Source of the DNA: Collybia mongolica | Lineage: Eukaryota > Basidiomycota > Agaricomycetes > Agaricales > Clitocybaceae | Direction: 5' to 3' | NCBI GenBank assembly: GCA_013420905.1 | Contig: JAAXNY010000001.1 | Span: 5,332,001-5,396,000, forward strand | Length of the DNA stretch: 64,000 bases | Shown here: in pieces, positions 18,035 through 31,359 of the stretch | How positions within the stretch are numbered: the stretch's first letter is position 1 | Layout: every line of letters begins with the position of its first letter | Position numbers and translations under genes: made by a program | Notes under the pieces: model-generated | What the model was told of the DNA's origin: nothing | Databases searched by the model: none | Seen by the model: only the letters and a program-made list of their open reading frames with translations

Positions 18035-19231
18035 TTATACCCAGAGTCCGAAGAATATCCCCTCGGCGAAAACGCTGACGGTTACATCGACTTCTGGCAA
18101 ACTAAACGCCTTGGATTGCAAGGCTAGCTTTGTAATCGTGTTCTGATTTTGCCTAAGATACTCGGCTGTCCGGCCAACATCGATAACGAAGTCGACTATC
18201 CCAAGCTCCAAGGATTGCAAACCTGGGAGAATGACCCGGAGAATTCTTGCTAGAACCACTGGGTTGGCGATGGGGGTGTAAATGTTATGAAATTTACGAT
18301 GCTAAATTTCAGGTTGAGATCCCGTAGGCTGTTGGCGTGTAATTCAAGAGCGTGTTGGAGTCCAACTGTGTTCGTCTGCTGTAGAGAAGCGAAGAGAATA
18401 CCCACATTGAGCTTTCCTAGGAGTGGAGAATGTTGGAGAGCACCAAGCATTCCACAAAGATCAAGATAATCGTACGATGAGAGTTCGAAGGATTTAAGGG
18501 TGAGACGATGGCTGTTTATAAAAGGAACAAGAATATTGCTCGTCATTTCCTTACCATCGGTTGTGCAGTAAGCTTGAGAAATGGCGAACGCTAGCTGTTC
18601 GAGGCGAAGAAAAGTCAGGGATGGAAATAGGATGTATTGACAACCCTCGAGTGTGATATCCAACATTAAACGCCAAACGCCGCCCGCAAATTGTGCCCGA
18701 ACGTAACCCAGCCAATCTTCACGACCGGTAAAAAACGCGATCAGGTCGGGCAGGTCAAGGCAGTGCTGACAATGAATCAGGTCAAGTTCCACCAAATTCT
18801 CCATTCCGTTTATGACCTGCGCCATGTTCATCGTAGCACGAAGAGTGGGACTAGGCTTCTTTTTTATAATCCTGGTAATGTCATTTGTGTATCGGATTAA
18901 CCTAGGCAGATGCGGGTCGCTGCTTGCAAGAGTTGGGATTATTTGAGGCAACATACGGAGTATGCGTACTCGTTCGGCTGCGAAAGAATTGTGCCTTTGG
19001 GAAATTTAACCAGAACGTCACGAAAAAGGTATGAACTTATAAACTTACTTCAATATATTGACATTTCGAAAGATTTCCTGGCGATGCTCAAAAACGCACG
19101 ACTTTGTAGCGCTCATTTATCACAATATGGAAAAATACATGGTTCACTTCGTAGAGGTGTCGCAACTCGTTTGGCGGTATGAATCGTGCGATATTAAGCC
19201 AAACATCAAATGGAATATCCTCGACACCCAT
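18035..19231 (-). pseudogene. F-box / leucine-rich protein with frameshifts
   Basis: Begins with an F-box (MGVEDIPFDVWLNIARFI, then ELRHLYEVNHVFF), the SCF ubiquitin-ligase adaptor motif common in expanded Agaricomycete families. After VVRF the frame is lost by one extra T in a T-run (minus strand CGTTTTTGAG); in the shifted frame the protein continues, and after an intron gives AERVRILRMLPQIIP. The large open part (18954-18250) has leucine-rich spacing (LVELDLIHCQHCLDL, LKSFELSSYDYLDL). A second frame change near 18285 is needed to reach the C-terminal part (VILPGLQSLELG). Two frameshifts indicate a pseudogene, or less likely assembly errors. Confidence 0.65.
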
Positions 19232-19514
19232 TGTATAGCACCAGTGGGAAAGCGAAAATGGTAGTTAGTAAGAGAAAAGCAAGTTCAGGGGTAACCAGCG
19301 CCATTAGTTTCTCTAAAGGCATGATGATGGCGGTGCACTCCCCAATCTCCGCAAAATGAGGCATCCAGGGTCTCATGCACACGAAAGTGTATACTTCAGA
19401 AAATCAACCTTTGTAGGCATATCGTAGATGGTGCATATTTCTTAGACAAATACCACATATCGACGCGAAAAGACCTTCCGAATCTCTATACCAAGGAAGC
19501 GACGATTGACATGC

Positions 19515-20214
19515 TTAGAAGGTGGAGGGGCGGTGGGCCACGAATGTCGAGCGGGATTTCGCAACTCGGTGAGGAAGGGGGAATTTGAGGTTGGGGACCA
19601 TCAATTGCTTGATGTAGGGTCGACGAACATCATCAGTCTTGTCAATCTCCACAACACGGATGATCTGTAAAATGCAGTAAGAACAAAGATGTGGGAGGGA
19701 GAGATATAGTAGACTTACGTGGATCGACCTGAAACGGGCACGATGGCGGGCGGCCATATCTTGGTACAGGCTTTTGACAGCATCAGCACGGCTGAGATCA
19801 CGGAATTCCTTGTACATGTTGTGGGTTCCAGAGCGAGAGTCATATCTGAGCCAGATACCGAAGTTCTTGACTTTCAAGGGCTTCTTTTCGTGGATCTAGA
19901 AAATGAGGGTCACGTTGCCCAGTCAGCAATCCCATTCCGCCTGCCTCTTGAGGGCTGCAAGGGATATATCATAATACATACAACATTGACGCCAATGATT
20001 TCACCATTGGCCTTCTTGACTTTTTTGAGCTTTCTAAAGGACTCTTAGAGTAGAATCCCAACGATATTGAGGAAACGCACCTCAAGAAATACCAGAAACG
20101 AGACTTAGCGACGACTTCGTTAGGCGCGAAGATGCGCATGCGGTAGATTTTGGGGGTGGGCTCCACATCAGTGGGGAGGTGACGACCTACGACCTGGTAT
20201 TCGAGAAGGCCCAT
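19515..20214 (-). CDS. RPL20: 60S ribosomal protein eL20 (L18a family)
   Basis: Four exons on the minus strand: 20214-20081, 20033-19982, 19895-19719 and 19664-19515. All junctions are in frame and give 170 residues, against 172 in yeast. Recognised by direct similarity: [12 protein letters not shown] at the start, [20 protein letters not shown] across intron 1, [20 protein letters not shown], then [11 protein letters not shown] and a FPLPHR motif near the end. Part of the large ribosomal subunit. Intron-rich structure and an early first intron are typical of ribosomal protein genes. It is the most conserved gene here and a sure marker of single-copy host sequence. Confidence 0.97.
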
Positions 20215-21189
20215 TCTAGTGACCAAAAGAATAACAAGTTAGAAAAACGTCGACATCCGTCCACCCCTCCATCCATCCAGCCAATTTCTCCAGTTTTTCG
20301 TCAAAACTAGAGGCTCGTGTGTGCAGCAACGACGTTTGAGGGTAGATCTGAGACACGATAGGTACTCACATCGTCGGCTGGCGGTGTCTTGAGGTTTGAA
20401 CAAGTCTTGTCCTGTCCAGGAGCTACAAAATTCACTGTGTTTGGGCTTGTTAGTTACGTTTGCCCCCATCACCGGCATGTCGGCATAGCAATCCACTTTC
20501 GGAACTCGGTCACCATCGCCTCGCCTATTGCAGGCTTTCTACTAGGTCGTGTTATCCTGATTAATGTTCCGTCCATCTTAACGAGGGATCTTGCAGCTCA
20601 TTTCCCTGCCACACATATCCAAAGCAAAAACAGCTCAAACCTGCAATTAGACCGCCATAACTTTGGGGGATGATTAAAGCTTGGACGAGACGACGTGCTA
20701 CGTATGGAGGGTAACTTCCAGGTAAGTTATTGTATAGCTTGTACCATGGTTCTCATTTTCATACCTACCAGTCAACCACATACCATCAAATGCTACTCCT
20801 TTCCGACTTCGAACCCTCAGTACTTGCCCGAGATTTACTTGTTAGCATTGGAATTGGAAGGCTACTAGCGGGTGTATGTTCTCAGCGATAGTACTTTGTT
20901 TTTGGTGCTTTGGTGGCTATGCTTGAGTTTCTTTAAGTACTGTTCTTGGAGAGTTCGCTAACATTCAAAATAGGTTCATACAGGATGCAGTTGTCGATTT
21001 GATAATTATATTTCCTTTGTGTTTTCGGAGCAAACTAATGAATCGTTTTGATAAAATTGGGACGGCCCGAATGCACCCGCAACGTTCCATGACCTCTAAT
21101 TCTATCTATATCGCGGGCCGGCTCCCTAGCATCCCAAGTCGAGTCACATAAATAACACAGTTCATGGCTTCGCAAGGGCTGTACATACA
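20215..21189. other. Divergent upstream region of eL20 and the carboxylesterase
   Basis: About 1 kb of non-coding sequence that must contain both promoters and possibly a 5' UTR intron of eL20. Nothing else recognised. Confidence 0.4.
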
Positions 21190-23534
21190 ATGACTTGGCT
21201 TACTCACCTTTTGGGAGGAGCACAGATTCTTGTGCTCATTGCTACCACAAACTGTGATTCCGTGAAGACTCGCCGGGCCCTTTCTTCTCCTCTTGGTCCT
21301 GTTATTGACCTGGGATATGCTGCCTTCGCAGGGAACATGTCGTCTCCCACAGGCATTATAGATGGACCTGTCACTTTCTTTGGTGGCATTCCTTACGCCC
21401 GACCACCTGTTGGGAATTTTCGTTTTAGGGCCCCAGCAATGTTGAATGAGAATGCCGTGACGCGTGAAGTGACGGATGCCAGAAATTGGGGATCCGCTTG
21501 TGTTCAAAGGCCTGCCGTGGTAGGGATAGGGTCTGAAGGTGGAGCCTTCCTGTTCAAATTATAAGGCTTCATTTTGATCAGACGGTTCTAGATTGTTTAA
21601 CACTCAACATTTGGAAACCAACAAACGCGTCCGAAAATGCTAAACTTCCAGTTATAGTTTATATCCACGTGCGTTTTGATATGTGTGTTAGTTTGATACC
21701 CGGCTTATGTCTTATAACCCTATAGGGAGGTGGATTTTACGCAAATGTTAGCTTCTCTGTTCCCCGATTAATCTGGACCTACTGACAATGGTAGATAGAC
21801 ACCCCAAGGATTTCCTCTATATGATTGGGTTGCGCAACACCCCACGGGTATTGTTGGTGTATCAATCACTTATCGATTGGGTCTTCTAGGTTTTTTAGGT
21901 GGAGCAGCCGTCGCTGCAGACGGAAATCTTAATGCCGGCCTTTTGGATCAGCGAGCTGGACTTGAATGGGTCCAACGACATATTATCCAATTTGGAGGAA
22001 ACCCTGATAATGTAACCATTTCAGGTGAAAGTGCTGGGGGCGCGAGTATGATGATGCAGGCCGTTGCATATGCAGGTCAGCAAAGAACTTACATCAATCC
22101 TCAATATTACCCGCTCACATAGGTATTCGGCAGGTTCAAGGCCTGTCCCCTTCAAGCGCGTGATCGCTCAATCAATTGGCTTTGGGCCAACACGAACTCA
22201 GATTCAAATTGAGGAGACCTTTAGTAGGTCCATCAAGAACATACTTTGTCCCGATATTTGTCAAAATGTAAACAGAGAATGCTGTCGGTTATGTTGGATG
22301 CCCATATGGGAGTACGTCTACGATGAGTTGTCTTCGGAGGGCATCTCTGGGTTAGCCTTCATTCTACTCTTGCCATTTTTAGTCTTACCTTGCCTGGTCT
22401 CCAGGTGCAATTGTTAGCGCGATCAATCGTACTCCCAATGGAGAATTTGCTCCGGTGGTAGAGGGACCCTTGGGTTTCCTCCCGAATTTACCATCACGTC
22501 TCATCTCGGCTGGAAAATTTATTCCAGTCGACTATCTTGGTGGTCACTGTACAGGTGATGGAAAAACCTTTGCTGTGGGAAGGCCAACACAGTTTGTGAC
22601 GGACGACGACATACGGAGGCTTGTGTTCTCGAGATGGCCGGGTGTGGTAAGTACATCATGGGTTCGTGACATTGGTTATCCACTCACCTTTCTCGCATAG
22701 TCCAATGCTACAATTAACAAGGCTCTGGCACTATATCCTGCTCCAGATGTGGCTGGTAGTCCATTCCCAACGCAGTGGGATCGTGCGTGGACCATGGCTG
22801 GAGAAATAGTCTTTGCTTGCATGTTTGCATAACGCTTGATTTCTGTGTCGTCTGACACACTGATAGCCTCTCCTCAAAGGGACTCTTTCTTCGCTGAGAG
22901 CGTTCTGAAGAAAGGAGCTAAGAATGTTTTCTCATACAGGTATGCGGATTATCTGGCCTCCGAGGGCCGCTAATATTGTTTGATTATTATTAGTTGGAAT
23001 GCCCCAGATACGGTACTATATAATGCCAACCCATACCTAGGTGCGATGCATACTTCAGACCTCTACTACCTTTTTTCCGGTAAGTTTAGGCTCATTCTGG
23101 GCGATCTAGTTTCAACGAGTTTTTAGGCACCAAGTAAATGCTCATAAGCTTCTGGGGCAGAATAGAGATACTGATTTGAGACAGTACATTTGCCAATGCA
23201 GGTAATACCTTCACGCCGTTCAACACCGTAAGTCTCCGCTTACTGATTGATGCCTGCAAAATGACGCTTGGATTAGAGTGAAACACTATTGTCCAAGGAA
23301 GCTATTGCATATTGGACATCTTTCGTCGCCAATGGTGACCCAACTGTCGAGAGAAAAGAGGCTTCAACACCATGGCTGAAGTTTGTAGCTGATGATGACA
23401 GTCGGCAACGTATGGTTTTGACTCGTGGGGATGACATATTCACTAGCTCTGCCATGGAGAAAATCACAACTGGTGAAGCTGCAAGGTGTCAGTTTTGGAT
23501 GAGTGATGCTGTGGTAGAGGAGACAAGGATTTGA
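21190..23534 (+). CDS. Secreted type-B carboxylesterase/lipase
   Basis: Multi-exon gene. Starts with a signal peptide ([18 protein letters not shown]). Landmarks in order: [30 protein letters not shown], formed by splicing into ATTGTTTA; the oxyanion hole HGGGFYAN, formed across the next intron; the nucleophile elbow GESAGG in [15 protein letters not shown]; and the catalytic His region [15 protein letters not shown]. Ends with [15 protein letters not shown] and the usual C-terminal block. At least nine introns of about 50-90 bp can be placed by keeping these motifs in frame; exact borders in 22200-22420 are uncertain. Hydrolyses carboxylic esters outside the cell. No disabling change was seen. 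Confidence 0.88.
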
Positions 23535-23792
23535 GCTCGGAAGTTCACAGGGTAATTTGAGAGTAATGCATATTTCAGAATATTTTAAGAAATCGATGAT
23601 GCATTTGACCAGTTCATCGGGACCACAATTTCAAGCGACCATGGACTGTTTTCGTTGTCCTGAAAATCAAGTCCCAGTGATTTGACATGCTACTCTCCGT
23701 GGTGGAGATGATGAGCGCATTGTTTGGTTTAAAAGTCAATGTCTAACACACACAATGTCCAGAGCCACAGCCAAGCTAGTAGAACTGCTACC

Positions 23793-25288
23793 ATGTCGTC
23801 GGGCACAGCGCTCCAAACGTTTTCCCTCACGAACGACATTTTAGAAGTTCCTCCACAAGATGAGATTTATCGCTTTAATGTCGAGGCAAATAAGCGTATA
23901 AATCGAGAGGCACCTTGGTCTAAAGAGTGCGCATTTCACTCTGCTCAATCGAGGACTAACAATGGAACCATGTATTACAGTCCACACTATTTCAAATCAT
24001 GCAAGATATCTGCCGTAGCCCTCATCAAAATGGTAGATCGCCCCCTTTTCTCACTCGCGCTCACACTTCACATTCAATAGAGCTCAACGATCTTTCCAGG
24101 TGATCCATGCGCGTTCTGGTGTACCACATGAGATCATGGGTTTAATGCAAGGAAAGGTTATGGGCGAATCAATCGTTATTATGGACTCTTTTGCCTTGCC
24201 CGTACAAGGAACAGAAACACGCGTTAATGCAGCCAGTGAAGCGAATGAGTATATGGTGGAATATACCGAGGGTAGCGAGAAGGTGCGTCAGTGCCGCCGA
24301 TCTGGAATCACGATCAATAACTTTGTACATTCTCTGCCTATCACCAGGCCGGAAGGCTAGAAAACGCGATCGGCTGGTATCACTCCCACCCAGGTTACGG
24401 ATGCTGGCTTTCTGGAATTGATGTCAATACCCAAATGACGAATCAGAAGTTCCAAGACCCATTCGTTGCGGTTGTTGTGAGTGTGGGTTACACAGTAATC
24501 AGGACACCTGTTTACATTTTCTAGATCGATCCCAACCGTACCATCTCCGCTGGAAAAGTCGACATTGGCGCGTTCCGGACCTATCCCGAAAACTACACGC
24601 CACCAAACATTTCATCCTCGGAATATCAATCCATCCCATTAAGTAAAATTGAGGATTTTGGCGTCCACGCCAACCAATACTATCAAGTCGACGTCGAGAT
24701 CTTCAAATCAACTCTGGACAATGAACTTCTAGCAATGTTGTGGAATAAATACTGGGTCAACACTCTAAGCCAGAGCTCGTTAATCTCGGTTAGTTACTCT
24801 GAAGCAGCTCTTCCATGCGAGGTCTCTGACACTATGCGTCCCACTTTTAGAATCGGGCATATTCGGTATCCCAATTGACTGACCTACATCAGAAACTGTC
24901 CAAGGCACAATCATCTGTAGCTGCCACGCGTGCACCAGTGCCCACGTTTAAAGAGAAAGATTCGTCCGGTGGGGGCAAAGTACGTCACGTATACGTTGGC
25001 GTTTCACTGTTGTTGATTGTCGCCTAGCAAAAGGAGAAAGACGAAAAGAAAAAAGATGATAATCAACTAGCAAAGAGCGTGAAAGACAGGTTACCCAATT
25101 GCATCCGGTTACTTTTCCCAGGTTACTAATATCTATCTTGTCATAACAGTACTAAAATTGCCGTCGAAGCACAACATGGGCTCATTTCTCAAGTAATCAA
25201 AGATGTCATATTCTCCATGCGACCTAGGAGTGGACAGGCATCTGGGACATCACACATCTCAGACGTTACTGACATGGCGATTGGTTAG
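23793..25288 (+). CDS. CSN5: COP9 signalosome subunit 5 (JAMM deneddylase)
   Basis: Eight exons fit: 23793-23926, 23981-24032, 24100-24282, 24348-24476, 24525-24788, 24851-24979, 25028-25089 and 25150-25288, all in frame. The MPN+ domain carries the zinc-binding JAMM motif [17 protein letters not shown], assembled after the GCCGGAAGG acceptor, and the upstream Glu in [18 protein letters not shown] and FRTYPENY are the usual following signatures. The C-terminal part is charged, with a [12 protein letters not shown] stretch. Known role: catalytic subunit that removes Nedd8/Rub1 from cullins. The ATG at 23793 ([10 protein letters not shown]) is preferred; an upstream in-frame ATG exists at 23739. 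Confidence 0.93.
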
Positions 25289-26152
25289 TTTGGAATGGTC
25301 ATCCGTCCTTTTTCTTTCATCACTGTTGTTCCGGTGCTCTCCTCCTACAAATGATTGCTCAATTTGTAACATCATTCTGATCTTCCTCAATGTATATCGG
25401 CGCGCGTACGAGTTTAGGGATATACCGTGTGTTGATCACCCTAATTAAACGGAATTGGGACCGCCCCTTCACTTAATTGTTTCCGTCTTCTATGGCCTCT
25501 CACAAACAGATCGGGCAACCTCCAATAGGACAACAAACGGTTCGTGGACCTGACTCGGAGTCGGAAAAGACGAAAAAGTGGGTAAAATGTTATCACGTTT
25601 TGGCGTTACAACTTAACGCCAGCATGTGGAAGTCTTGGATTGGCGATGGTGAGTTGTGTGCGCCATGTGCTTCCTTCTATTGTTACGTAAGTTTTTGATA
25701 GGTCAACGACGATCATTCGGGAGGTTAAGTAATTGATATTAACAGATCACGCGAACCAACGCATCGTGGAATGGCGTTGTCGATGCAATTTCCGGTCCAC
25801 CGGACTCAAAATTTGGGTTTCCAAGGTACGATTGCGTGGCTAGAAGGTTGCCACCAGGGGACGCGCACATCACGAGTGCACTCAACCAGGCCTTCGCACC
25901 CGAGACCCGTCGTTTACTCCACTTTGTGATAGGGTCACGGTAGCCGAGGCGGCTTCCGACTCCCGATCTACATTTTGTTGCTGGAAAATGAATTTGGAGC
26001 TGCGAGAAAGGGCTGTCGTCTTGTTTCAAATTTAGCCCGGATGCGCCGGATGCCTTCCTCCTGGTGGAAGCTGGCGTCGATATAAATACCAAGCCATATG
26101 TTTTCAGTCTACAACACTCACTAATACTCACCGTATTACTTGAGGGACTCGA
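25289..26152. other. Upstream region of the chitinase gene
   Basis: No gene recognised. Small open frames (25477-25698 +, 25739-26131 -) lack family signatures. Confidence 0.4.
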
Positions 26153-29100
26153 ATGAGGGTCGCAACCGTGATCCCTGGTATCTTGTTTGTAGCGTCACAG
26201 GCAGCGCATGCCAGCGTCCCACGATTCCTTCGTGCTATTCCTGATGCGATCTGGGAGCATGAAGCTGAACTATTTCCTCGAGCAGGTGAGGAATGCTCTG
26301 CCCTTCCGATTAGAAATTTAAATAAACCCCCAACAGATTGCAATGTCTACACCGTCGTTTCTGGCGACTATTGTGATGCCATTTCTTCCAAGAATCATAT
26401 TACGACGGCTCAGTTGATCAGCTTCAACCCTGGTCTTAACTGCAATACGCTTGCTATAGGTGTGTTTCCACATGACATCAACTTAGAAAACGAGCCATTT
26501 ATCTGCCCTAAGGTCAAAGGCTTTGTGTTACATCAGGAACCCTCCCCCCGCCAACAAAACCTAACCCAGATGGTTCTTGCCAAGCTGTGAGAGTAACATG
26601 CTTGTTGTAAAATGCCCTTATTGACACCTCCCACTAGCATAAAATTGCGTCCGGCGATACTTGTTCCGCGATAGCTTTGAGATATTCTGTCACTGTTAAC
26701 AATATCATTGCTTGGAACGACGCTGCTAAAACATACAAATGGACCAGCTGTTCTGCCCTGCAAGTGGGATATGTAAGTCTAGACCATTAGTTCATCAAAA
26801 TGACAAACATTGACGAAGCGTCTCGCAGAACATCTGCGTATCAAGCGGAAGTGCACCTCCAGTCCCGTAAACAATAACCCCCTTTCCCATGCAGCACAAT
26901 CTGATAACTTTGGTATAGAGTCAACTCAAGCCTTCAATGTGGACCAGAAAGCCCTGGGAATGCAACCTGTCCCCTCAATGCATGTTGTAGTGCCTTCGGT
27001 TTTTGTGGAATAACAGAAGAATTTTGTAGTACGGAAGTAAGTTGAGCTTAAACCAATGTATAAGTTTGTGACTCATTTATTTAGGGACCAAACCCCTGGT
27101 ATAATTTTTCCGAGTTCGGACTACAAATTGTTGGCTAACGTTGAGACAGCCTTTCAAACTGCTTCATTCCCACTCTTCCCTCCTGTGAAGATAGCGCGAA
27201 ACGCAGTCTTGGATACTACGCAGGCTGGGCTAATCGCCGCCCTTGTGGTGTCGTTGGCCCAGACCAAATTGATCTTGCTGGACTCACACATATTAATTTT
27301 GCCTTCGCCGTCATCTCTCAGGACTATAAGATCAGTAAGTATGTTGTGATTATCCGGATCGTTAAAGATATGGATGACCTCCTTTTATAGCCATTTCCAA
27401 TGATGATTCTCCTCTACTTGAAACGCTGGTTTCTAGGAAAGATGAAGTTTCTGGGTTGAAGGTTCTCATCGCTCTCGGAGGGTGGGCTTTTTCGTAGGTT
27501 CCCCCCTGTGGATGTTTTAAACGAGACAATAGGCTTACATTTTATGCAGCGAGGAAGATCCTACTAAAGATCTCTTTTCAACAATGATTGCCTCCTCGAC
27601 CAACCGTGCAACGTTTATAGCTTCCGTGAAGTCCTTCCTCCAAACATATGGTTTGGATGGAATTGGTACGTCGGAACCTGCAGCTATTTTCATAATCTGA
27701 CGATGAGAATAGATATCGATTTTGGTACCTGAAACACAATTATACTGAGAATTTCCCTGACCGTCACGAATCAGAATACCCAGGGGCATTTGAACGCAAC
27801 GCGCCTGCAACAGATACGCCGAAGCTAACCACGTTCTTCCAAGAACTCAGGACGAGTCTACCGTCAGCTCTAATATCCGTTGGTATGTACTGTAAACAGA
27901 TACCGAAATGTATAAGCCCTTGCTCTAACTCTTTACCTAGCTACGCCTGGTGGTTATTGGTTTTTGAAAGGCTTTGAACTTGACAAGATTATGAATTACG
28001 TGGATTGGGCCAATATGATGTGTAGGTCCATGTTTCTGATTTTGATGCGAGGCTTATTTTTTTTTTACTTAGCGTACGATTATCATGGACAATGGTACGT
28101 CAATGCCTGCAACATGATCTGGTACTGCCGTTAACAATGTGATATTCTAGGGACACTAAGTACTATTTCGCTTTCTATCTATGATTGCTTGTCTCAAAAC
28201 CGTCAAGTGTTACTGGTCAGCCTTCAGTCGCGAACCCGCACACTTCTATCCTGGACATGAAGGATAGTGCACTTTTATACAGGCGTGCTGGTGTCGATTT
28301 GGCGGATGGTAAGTACTCTCGCTCATTTACTACAACCTTAAGCCTTTCACTGATGTTTCTCTAGTCAATCTTGGTATGCGTCCCAGGCGAAAATATACAT
28401 TCCTCTTCTAATATTTTACTAGGACTTGCATGGTATGCCCGTACTTTCCACCTCACATCCGCATCATGCGGGAAGTATAATTGTACCGTAAGTCAGGCAC
28501 TTCTTAATGTGGTGTTCCGAAGAGTAATCACATACTCACATCCCCAGATGGATGGGGGCGGCACGGCTGGCGAATGCTCTATCACTAGCGGATACTTGAC
28601 GCAATTTGAGGTCGACGATATTCTCGGCACTGGTACCCCGACATTAGATTCAACTACACAAACCTACTACTTCATGCATGTGCGACGCCTGGCTTTGACG
28701 ATCATGAAACATTTGTGTCTGACATCACGAGTATATAGGACTCTGATCTGATCACTTTCGATGAGGATAACACCTGGAAGTGAGCAATGTTGTTTCGTCT
28801 TGTCGGCCTAATATTGACTGTCCTGAAGCGCGAAGAAAGACTTTGCTGGAAGTACTTGTTTTGGTGGAACTTTCGTCTGGCAAGTAATTAGGTTAGTTCA
28901 TATTAGACTAACCCTTCTTACTCTCTTATAGGTCCTTCGATCAAAAGGCACCCGCAAAGGAGCCTGAGCCTGAAAATCCTCCAACATCAAGTGGATGGTG
29001 TACCTTCCATGTAACACAGTTTCAAAAGCCCGATCCCGCAACAGATCCGTATGAATTCACTTTGAGCCTCTTTAATCCCAATGGTGATAGGATTGGAACC

Positions 29101-31179
29101 ATCAACCACGTTGTTGGTGAGGCGAACACTGCAGTTACTCTCCCGACCCAGCTCCACGATCCATTGGTGCTCACTGCTGGGAACGTTGATGCAGACCCTA
29201 TAGAATTTACCTATAAGGGAACTACATTTACGACAGATGACGAAGGTCATTGCAATATGGGTCTCTATGATAATGGCAATCGAGAGGGTGACTGTGGATT
29301 TACATGCGATTACTATCCTAGTTGCGATAGAATTGTCGATCTCGCCGAAGTAACTTCTTTTCCTTACTTTTTACTTGTGTATGATACTAATTTAGCGCTG
29401 ATAGAGTGTGGTCATGAGGCTGACCTCGGATGCGTGGGTCTCGGAGAAAACGTGTGTTGAGGATCCCGGGGGTGGCAGCATTTGTGGCCGAGGATATTGG
29501 CAGGTTGGTTCCTGTCATTAATTGAGGTGTATGAATGCGGCGCTGATCCACTCCTCAGGGCAACCAACACTGGGAGGATGCAAATATCCTCGAGGATATC
29601 TTCAATTTCATGCAAGTCACCGGAAGAAGAGATTACGAAAGTATTTTAGACAAGATTTCCACTCATAGCATAACGGAAGATTATCTGTCAGTCCTGTTTC
29701 CTTTGACTGCTTTCGGCTCATCTAATTCTTCTCAGGGATAAATGTGATGATGCCGGCTGGGGAATACTCATGTGAGATAGGGACATAGTGATACTTCAAT
29801 AATCGATATTAAGCCCGTACTAGGTACCTTCGGCTAGACGCTTATTCTGGTGACGATCAAAGTGACTCTTCTACCGATGGATGGTCTGTGAGTGGTTCCT
29901 CTCCGATATCCTGGCCCCCCACTGATTTCTTTTTCTGCAGTCTAGTGAAGACATTCTCTACAGCTTCATGGATGACCACCGTGACTCCAAATGTGGAGGA
30001 GGAGGTAAGACCTAAATACATCTAATCGACGAGTGCTCACCCACTGCTGCTAGTGTATTGGGACAGTAGTCGGGATTTCAAGTAAGAGCTATGGTCCAGG
30101 GTCATTCGCTGTGTAACGTTCAACCTCCTGCATTAGAAACACGGTCACCAATGGCCTATATACAGTCATTTCCGCCATGCTCGCCCTTGTACGCCCGGAC
30201 GAGGGCTCATATCTGAACAATGCAAAAGATGTAAGTCACAGCTCGCGCTCAAATGCGAACCGCTAATAATGTGAACCTAGAACTGGGATTGGAGTACGCA
30301 CTCTATTCAAAATCTCATACATGAGTATTGACTGATGTTTCTAGTGATAACCTCCGGCCTTCGGGATACTGATAACCTGTAGGGTACTGATATCTCTCAG
30401 CTCGTTTATGAACTAACCATATCTAAGATGGTTCGACGGCATGCACCTTAATGGCGACGAGTGTAATGTAGATGGTAAGACGAAATACACGTACAATCAG
30501 GTGCGGATCATTTGTACCGCTCAAACTGATTGTTTATAATGACTTTCCTGCAGGGCCTTTTCATCTCAGCGAGTGGCGTCCTCTATCGCCTCACAAACGA
30601 TGAGAAGTACCTTGATGAGGCCGAGAAAACTATAGATGCTGTTATCTCCCAAATGACAAACAACGGCATCCTCAAAGAACTTTGTGACGGTTCGTACGAT
30701 TGTGACCACAATGCGCAACTATTCAAGGTCATTGCGTTTTGATGTATGGGCGGACCTTCTGATATTCATGGCTTCGTAGGGCTGTTTCATGAAACATCTC
30801 ATGTATTACCTTGATTATGCCCCTGAAGACCGTAGGTTCAAGTACTCGGGGTTCTTGCATGCACAGGTATGTACTCTGTTTTTACACCTCTATTAGTGTT
30901 AACACATCCATGTTTCCAGAGCTCTGGTGTTGAACACTATGCTACTAACGGCAATGGGGTAAGTCTACATTGGCAATATATTTTGATTTACTAACGTGGT
31001 GTACAGGATCCTGGTAACATCTGGTATGAGCCGGCTTCAGGCACTAATCATTTCGTTGTTTCTGCATGGACTGTGAGCGCCGGACTTGCGGCACACGTCG
31101 CTGCTGCGAAGGTGAGACCAATCCTTTACACCTGGTCACTGGCTTACTTGGTTCTCAGTGGGGAACATGCGCGCCATGA
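26153..31179 (+). CDS. Secreted LysM-CBM18-GH18 chitinase with C-terminal GH76 domain
   Basis: Many-exon gene read through motif-preserving splices. Order: signal peptide (MRVATVIPGILFVASQAAHA); two LysM modules (YTVVSGDYCDAISSKN and SGDTCSAIALRYSVTVNNI); a chitin-binding CBM18 with CCSAFGFCG; GH18 barrel starting RSLGYYAGWANRRPCG; catalytic DIDFEYPG at about 27.7 kb, whose Glu codon is split by an intron; SYDYHGQW and GLAWYARTFHL. A central domain (28.95-29.4 kb) follows. After an intron at about 29350-29411 the frame can continue as WVSEKTCVED and then into GH76: HWEDANILEDIFNFMQVTG, the DD motif in KCDDAGWGI, and TYNQGLFISASGVLYR. Stop at 31177-31179. Inference: binds and cuts chitin and acts on alpha-1,6-mannan. 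Two adjacent genes remain possible if the 29.4-kb splice is wrong. Confidence 0.75.
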
Positions 31180-31359
31180 GGGTCTTAAGCATTGATATTA
31201 TGTTTTATTCTACTAAGTAACACGTTCGATATCTTTGTCATCAAAAACCGGTACTCTTCGTTGTCTCTTATTCCAACAGCTCCCTTATATATTCTCGTAT
31301 TAAACTTGTAATCTTGTCGATAAGTATCTGAAGGATCACTTTGTGCGATGAGAACACGT

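Noticed and set aside
26461..26487. A 27-nt GT...AG segment in the first LysM module as a mini-intron
   Set aside because: Too short for a spliceosomal intron and a multiple of three; more likely a nine-codon insertion, left in the reading frame.
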